NCBI GenBank assembly: GCA_002393165.1
Contig: DGIF01000029.1
Location: forward strand, 1-34,144
Direction: 5' to 3'
Source of the DNA: Candidatus Saccharibacteria bacterium UBA3829
GTDB taxonomy: Bacteria > Patescibacteriota > Saccharimonadia > Saccharimonadales > Saccharimonadaceae
Length of the DNA: 34,144 bases
Positions 29,698 to 34,144 of this stretch are shown piece by piece. Within the stretch, counting starts at the first letter, position 1; each line of letters opens with the position of its first letter. The notes below the pieces were generated by a model that was not told where the DNA came from, ran no database searches, and saw only the letters and a program-made list of their open reading frames with translations. Position numbers and translations under genes: made by a program.

Positions 29698-31083
29698 ATG
29701 AAAAAATCGGCCAAAGATGGTGGTGCGCAGAGGGGGGCGCGATCTACTAAATCACGAAAAGGTTTTGGCGGCGGGAAGAAGCTTATTAAGCAGAGGATTG
29801 GCCTCAAGAGTTTTTTGTGGCGATGTCTGATAGTGGTGGTGTATGTGGCGATATGGGCGGGACTCTTAGTGGTAGCGGTGAAGATGAAGGATGATGGATC
29901 GTTCGAGGGGGTTGATTCGGCAACGGTGAACGCGTCGACACAAGGGGTGGCCGTGATGGAGATTGAATTAAATGGCGTGACACTGGCGGAAATTCAGGAG
30001 AATCCAAAAAGCGTAAAGTATAAAAATAATATTTTGTCGCTTGATGGGGAATTATTCTACGGAGTCGAGGTGAAGGGCCGGGGGAACTTTTCGTGGATGG
30101 CGGATAAAAAATCGTACCGGATAAAATTTCCGAATAAGGTGGCGCTGCTTGGAATGCCACCGGCGAGAAAGTGGGCGCTAGTGGCAAACAGCGCGGATGA
30201 TAGTTTGATGAGAAACGATTTGGCATACTATTTAACGAGTTTAGTAGTTGGCGAATATCCTTTCCGTGGCGAATTTGTTGAGCTTAAGGTGGATGGAGCG
30301 GAACAGGGGCTTTATTATTTGATCCGAGCTATGGATATAGGAAAATACGGAGTGGCATTAAGTGATCCGATGGGCGTTTTAGTGGAGATGGATAACGTAT
30401 ATTGCGAGGAGGAAGAAGCATGGTATGAGACCTGGGATAATAACTGTTTGACATTGAAAGCGGCGCTAGTGGATGATAACGCAGATTCCGCAATGGCGGA
30501 TTTTCTAGCGGTTTTTAGTGCCCTTGAGGAAGCAGCCGAAGATGGCAAATTTGGCGAGGTGGAAAGGATAATTGATGTAGAGTCCTTTGCAAAATATTAT
30601 TTGGTCTCTGAGCTTACGGCGAATCCAGACGCATATATAACGAGCTGGTTCTTTTATAGGGATGGGTTAGATGATAAAATACATGCCGGATTAACGTGGG
30701 ATTTTGATGCGTCGTTTGGAAATTATAAGTGGGGCGGCGACATATGTAAGGAGGGTTTTTATGCGCCGACGGTGGAAACAGTGCAGATGGTTGATGGGAC
30801 GCTGAGATCGAGCGATGTAAAAGCTTCGATGATGATGTACCGACTACTTGAAAATGAAGATTTTAAAAAAATGGTTGGCCAGATTTATTATGAGAAGCTT
30901 TTTGGGAAATGGGATGAAATAAACGAATATATAGATGTACGTAAGCGGGAAATTAGTGATGCGGCCATGCGGAATGCCATTTTGTGGGGGGATGGGGATT
31001 TTGAGGTCGAGGTGGAATATGTTAGACAATGGCTGTTTGATAGAATGGAATATTTAGAACAAAAACTAGCTGGCTATTTGTAG
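29698..31083 (+). CDS. CotH-family protein kinase-like, membrane anchored
   Basis: 461 residues. Basic cytoplasmic head (about 1-40), one membrane helix (about 43-63), then an extracellular CotH domain: KGRGNFSWMADKKSYRIKF, PPARKWALVANSADDSLMRNDLAYYL, ELKVDGAEQGLYYL, YLVSELTANPDAYITSWFFY and TWDFDASFGN, the metal-binding DFD segment. Spore-coat CotH and related bacterial proteins are atypical kinases that phosphorylate secreted proteins. Outside spore formers they are also common near polysaccharide loci. Here it sits between the glycopolymer exporter and a GtrA-glycosyltransferase fusion, so a surface substrate is likely. Confidence 0.88.
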   Translation: MKKSAKDGGAQRGARSTKSRKGFGGGKKLIKQRIGLKSFLWRCLIVVVYVAIWAGLLVVAVKMKDDGSFEGVDSATVNASTQGVAVMEIELNGVTLAEIQENPKSVKYKNNILSLDGELFYGVEVKGRGNFSWMADKKSYRIKFPNKVALLGMPPARKWALVANSADDSLMRNDLAYYLTSLVVGEYPFRGEFVELKVDGAEQGLYYLIRAMDIGKYGVALSDPMGVLVEMDNVYCEEEEAWYETWDNNCLTLKAALVDDNADSAMADFLAVFSALEEAAEDGKFGEVERIIDVESFAKYYLVSELTANPDAYITSWFFYRDGLDDKIHAGLTWDFDASFGNYKWGGDICKEGFYAPTVETVQMVDGTLRSSDVKASMMMYRLLENEDFKKMVGQIYYEKLFGKWDEINEYIDVRKREISDAAMRNAILWGDGDFEVEVEYVRQWLFDRMEYLEQKLAGYL

Positions 31084-31086
31084 TTC

Positions 31087-32388
31087 TTAGTTCTTGGCAG
31101 CACGATGTTTGGCGCGGATGAATGAAATGCACCAGCGTAGTCGGACGGCGTAGAGCCAAAATCGTTCTCTTATATTAATATGGGGCCCGAGCCACTTTTT
31201 GAGATTTATATATGCGGCCTGCCAGTTTTTCCAAATGGTTGAAGATTTTCTGATGGTACTGCTTTCGGTGCCATAGTTATAGGTGTAGAGAGGCTCCAGC
31301 ACAAAGCGAATTTCCCCACCGGCTTTGTTGAGGTAGTCGAGGACATAGTTTGTGTCTTCGGAAAAATTGATGGACTCATTAAATTTTATTTTTTTTGCTA
31401 TGCTGGAACGGAAGACTTTGTCTATGACTGAGTATATTCGTCCATCGGTAGCGAGTAGATAAAGAATATAAGCTTTCTTGGATTCGTGTTTCTTTTGGGG
31501 GCGGATATATGAGATATAGATTGTTTTGCTACATTTTTGTCGCAACATTTCGTCATGACGGCCGCAAACGGCGACGGCGGTATCGTCATCTTCGTAAGGG
31601 GCGAGCAGTTTGGAAATGAAGTTTTTGTCGATTTTATCGTCGCTGTCGATGAAGCTGATGAAGTCGCCAGTGGCTAATTTTAGTCCGCGGTTTCGGGCGG
31701 CGGATTGGCCCTGATTCTTTTGGTGAATTACTTTAATGCGAGAATCTTGGCGAGCGTAGTCATCGGCGATCTGGCCAGAATTGTCGGTCGAACCGTCATC
31801 GATGAGGATAATTTCGAGGTTGCGATAAGATTGGTTGATGATGGAATCTAGGCATTTCGTTAAGTATTTGGAGGTGTTGTAAATGGGGACGATGATGGAA
31901 ACTTTTTGATCGGTGAAGGTGGTGAGCGGTGCAGGAGGAGTCTTTACGGGTTTGCCGAATACGAGCCGGTCATAGAAGAAAAAGTTGATGATTAGAGTGG
32001 CGCAAAGGGTAAAGATGAAAACCATAGTGCTTTCTATAAAGTTAAAGTCGAATGACAAGCCGAGGTTTGTAGCAAGATTAAAGATAAAAGTGTAAAATGG
32101 CGTAAAGAGTTTAAATAGCCAAGTGAAGAGTGGGACTACGACAAGGGCAGTGAAGAAATTCCAAAGGAAAAATTTGACAACACCAATTGCGTCCGGACGG
32201 TGTTCTTGCCAGGTGATGCGAGAATGCATGAAATAGGCAAGAAACGTAGTGAGAAGATAGGCGGTTAAGCTGTCGAACCAAAGAAGGTCGTTGTTGTTGA
32301 TGACGCGAGCGAGGAAGGTGTAAATTAGAAAATCGGCGAGAGTAATAACGCTACAAACGATAGCAAATTTAACGGAACGGTTTTTCAT
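31087..32388 (-). CDS. GtrA-like membrane domain fused to GT2 glycosyltransferase
   Basis: 433 residues. Residues about 1-150 hold four membrane helices of the GtrA/DPMS type (KFAIVCSVITLADFLIYTFL, ITWQEHRPDAIGVVKFFLWN). Residues about 162-433 are a GT2 (GT-A) glycosyltransferase: KVSIIVPIYNTSKYLTKCLD, ILIDDGSTDNSGQIADDY, QGQSAARNRGLKLATGDFIS and the metal-binding FIDSDDKID. GtrA proteins are thought to handle polyprenyl-linked sugars, so the fusion may make and use a lipid-linked sugar. The stop lies three bases from that of the CotH gene. TATAAT ends eight bases before the ATG. Confidence 0.92.
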   Translation of the reverse strand: MKNRSVKFAIVCSVITLADFLIYTFLARVINNNDLLWFDSLTAYLLTTFLAYFMHSRITWQEHRPDAIGVVKFFLWNFFTALVVVPLFTWLFKLFTPFYTFIFNLATNLGLSFDFNFIESTMVFIFTLCATLIINFFFYDRLVFGKPVKTPPAPLTTFTDQKVSIIVPIYNTSKYLTKCLDSIINQSYRNLEIILIDDGSTDNSGQIADDYARQDSRIKVIHQKNQGQSAARNRGLKLATGDFISFIDSDDKIDKNFISKLLAPYEDDDTAVAVCGRHDEMLRQKCSKTIYISYIRPQKKHESKKAYILYLLATDGRIYSVIDKVFRSSIAKKIKFNESINFSEDTNYVLDYLNKAGGEIRFVLEPLYTYNYGTESSTIRKSSTIWKNWQAAYINLKKWLGPHINIRERFWLYAVRLRWCISFIRAKHRAAKN

Positions 32389-32396
32389 ATTTTTTG

Positions 32397-32402
32397 ATTA
32401 TA
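32397..32402 (-). promoter_or_regulatory. -10 element of the GtrA-GT2 gene
   Basis: The minus strand reads TGCTATAAT, eight bases before the ATG at 32388. No ribosome site fits in the gap. Confidence 0.55.
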
Positions 32403-32466
32403 GCATGTTCGAGGGCGCTTATCAAACGGCTTAAGTTAATAGGGTAATTACATGGTTAGCCAGCAC

Positions 32467-32495
32467 TGGACAAAGATTGCTTTTTGGTATATAAT
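32467..32495 (+). promoter_or_regulatory. uvrA promoter
   Basis: TGGACA (32467-32472), 17-bp spacer, TATAAT (32490-32495). The leader of about 25 bases contains AAGAGG before the ATG. Confidence 0.65.
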
Positions 32496-32524
32496 ATTGG
32501 TTTAGTTAAAAAGAGGATATGGTC

Positions 32525-34144
32525 ATGGGCGATAAGTTTGAGCAGGAACTGGAAGGAGAGATTTTTGGCACGGACAACTACATAAGAGTAAGAGGCGCCC
32601 GACAAAACAATTTGCATGATCTAGATGTTGACATTCCGCGTGACAAGTTAGTGATTATTACTGGGCTTTCGGGAAGTGGAAAGTCGAGTCTTGCGTTTGA
32701 TACGATTTATGCAGAAGGGCAAAGACGGTATGTGGAGTCGCTTTCGTCTTATGCGCGGATGTTTCTTGGAGTGATGGATAAACCGGAGGTGGATTCGATT
32801 ACGGGGCTGAGCCCGGCGATTTCGATCGATCAGAAATCGACATCACGAAATCCACGTTCGACGGTAGCGACTGTGACTGAAGTGTATGATTACTTGCGTT
32901 TGCTTTTTGCGCGAGTGGGGGTGCCGCATTGTCCTGTTTGTCACAAACCAGTGTCTAGGCGGTCGGTAGAGGATATTGTAAATGAAGTAATGAAGCTGCC
33001 GCTCGGGAGCAAATGTATGTTGCTCGCGCCGATTGTTTCAAGTAAGAAGGGCGAGTTTTTGCATATCCCAGAACAATATGCAGCGAGAGGATTCTCAAGA
33101 GTGCGAGTTGACGGGATTATTTATGCATTAGATGAATTTCCAGAACTTAACAAAAACGAACGACATGATATTGAAATTGTGGTGGATAGATTTGTGTTAT
33201 CACCGGAGCTTTATTCTAGAATTTCTGGTTCGATTGAGCAGGCGCTCGAGCTTGGACAGGGCATTATGAAGCTAATGAAAATTACCGACACTTCGACGGC
33301 GGTGGGCGAGAGCCGGATTTCAGCAGAAAACACGGAGGTTTTGACTTACTCGCAGAGATATGCGTGTCCGGATCATCCGGAAGAGCTGATCCCGGAGTTA
33401 ACTCCGCGGTTGTTTTCGTTTAATGCGCCGGAAGGGGCGTGTCCAGAATGTACTGGCTTAGGGTCGAGAATGGTCGTTGACCCAGAATTGGTACTAAATA
33501 ATAACTTGACGATTAGTGAAGGTGGCATCCGGCCGTTTAATCGAGTGCAGCAGGATTCGTGGTGGCTGAAGCGGTTGTCCGCCGTGGGGGCTAAGCATGG
33601 GTTCAATATTTATACGCCGATTAGGGAGCTTTCGGATGAAATCAAGTATTTGATTTTGTATGGTACCGGAGACGAGAAGTATGAAATGCGAATTAGCGGG
33701 TCAGGTAGGTTTGCCGATGGCACGGTATATGAGACGGTTTATGAAGGGGTGATACCAATGCTGGAGCGACGGTATAACGATCCGAAAGTTTCAGATTTTA
33801 CGAAGCATGATATTGAAAGGTTCATGCGCGTGAAGGAGTGCCAGACTTGCCATGGGGCAAGATTGAAGCCGGCGGTGCTCGCAGTGACAGTGCACGATCT
33901 TAATATTGTCGACATGTGCAACTTAGATGTGGATGCGATGCTGGAACTCTTATCGCAGGACTTGGGATTTTCGGAGGCTGAGAATCTGATTGCGGCGCCA
34001 ATTTTGAAGGAGATTAGAGAGCGCGTGAAGTTTATGCAGGATGTGGGACTCGGGTATTTGGAGTTGGGGCGAGCAGCAAATACATTGTCTGGCGGAGAGG
34101 CGCAGAGGATACGGCTAGCAACACAGATAGGCTCAGGGCTAACC
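32525..34144 (+). CDS. uvrA: Excinuclease ABC subunit A, 3'-truncated by window edge
   Basis: The first 540 codons, open to the end of the window. Damage-recognition ATPase of nucleotide excision repair. Seen: RVRGARQNNLHDLDVDIPRDK, Walker A TGLSGSGKSSLAFDTIYAEG, QRRYVESLSSYARMFL, first zinc-type pair CPVCHK, RYACPDHPEELIPELTPRLF with CPEC, CQTCHGARLKP and signature NTLSGGEAQRIRLATQIGSGL. The ATG at 32525 is preferred over one two codons earlier because it is better spaced from AAGAGG. Confidence 0.97.
   Translation, partial: MGDKFEQELEGEIFGTDNYIRVRGARQNNLHDLDVDIPRDKLVIITGLSGSGKSSLAFDTIYAEGQRRYVESLSSYARMFLGVMDKPEVDSITGLSPAISIDQKSTSRNPRSTVATVTEVYDYLRLLFARVGVPHCPVCHKPVSRRSVEDIVNEVMKLPLGSKCMLLAPIVSSKKGEFLHIPEQYAARGFSRVRVDGIIYALDEFPELNKNERHDIEIVVDRFVLSPELYSRISGSIEQALELGQGIMKLMKITDTSTAVGESRISAENTEVLTYSQRYACPDHPEELIPELTPRLFSFNAPEGACPECTGLGSRMVVDPELVLNNNLTISEGGIRPFNRVQQDSWWLKRLSAVGAKHGFNIYTPIRELSDEIKYLILYGTGDEKYEMRISGSGRFADGTVYETVYEGVIPMLERRYNDPKVSDFTKHDIERFMRVKECQTCHGARLKPAVLAVTVHDLNIVDMCNLDVDAMLELLSQDLGFSEAENLIAAPILKEIRERVKFMQDVGLGYLELGRAANTLSGGEAQRIRLATQIGSGLT

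Noticed and set aside
1..34144. CRISPR arrays, insertion sequences, prophage genes
   Set aside because: No spaced short repeats, transposase, integrase or phage structural motifs were seen. The only long exact repeat is the 97-bp pair inside the LGFP gene.

Overview
The window looks like the chromosomal replication-origin region of a Saccharibacteria-like (TM7) member of the Patescibacteria/CPR. The evidence is the dense packing of mostly small genes, the standard genetic code with TGA used as a stop, the order recF-dnaN-dnaA / rpmH-rnpA-yidC-jag diverging from an origin, a Gram-positive-type envelope gene set (MurE, LCP ligase, LGFP protein, CotH, TagGH-like export) and no sign of an LPS outer membrane. 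This placement is inferred from gene content; no rRNA is present to confirm it.

Layout. 1-1900: a partial unknown gene, tRNA-Ser(CGA) followed by an odd 38-nt tRNA-like minihelix, a membrane-anchored small protein, tRNA-Arg(GCG) and a Nudix hydrolase. 1960-3002: a self-contained cassette with a strong promoter, a roughly 200-nt highly structured leader, a very GC-rich gene for a membrane-anchored protein and two strong terminators; its base composition is unlike everything around it. 3033-8631: QueH, a RhuM-Fic protein, a truncated Mur-ligase paralogue meeting MurE tail to tail, and an ABC transporter operon that runs into murE. 8643-12855: tRNA-Ser(GGA), a multi-TM protein, an RNA uracil methyltransferase, and a divergent 733-residue membrane-anchored protein of unknown function. 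12845-18887: the origin core. 18921-23140: LCP ligase, a LexA-like DNA-binding protein without a protease domain, and two secreted or anchored proteins, the second with an exact 97-bp internal repeat. 23232-32388: a cell-surface polysaccharide locus (glycosyltransferase, wecB, glycosyltransferase, galE, export ABC transporter, CotH, GtrA-GT2 fusion). 32525-end: the start of uvrA.

How the parts fit. The right half looks like a cell-surface glycopolymer system: WecB and GalE would supply sugars, three glycosyltransferases would assemble the polymer, the Wzm/Wzt-like transporter would export it, and the LCP protein could attach it to peptidoglycan made with MurE. This functional chain is inferred.

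Regulation is notable. About ten genes have a -10 hexamer ending 6 to 9 nt before the ATG, which predicts leaderless mRNAs. Two divergent gene pairs are driven from minimal bidirectional promoters, one of them a perfect 17-bp inverted repeat that includes both start codons. Four convergent pairs meet with -17 to +3 bp between stop codons. The most unusual items are the tRNA-like minihelix, the GC-rich cassette with its switch-like leader, the mirror-image promoter, and the catalytically altered or truncated enzymes (Fic His to Arg, Mur paralogue, LexA without peptidase).
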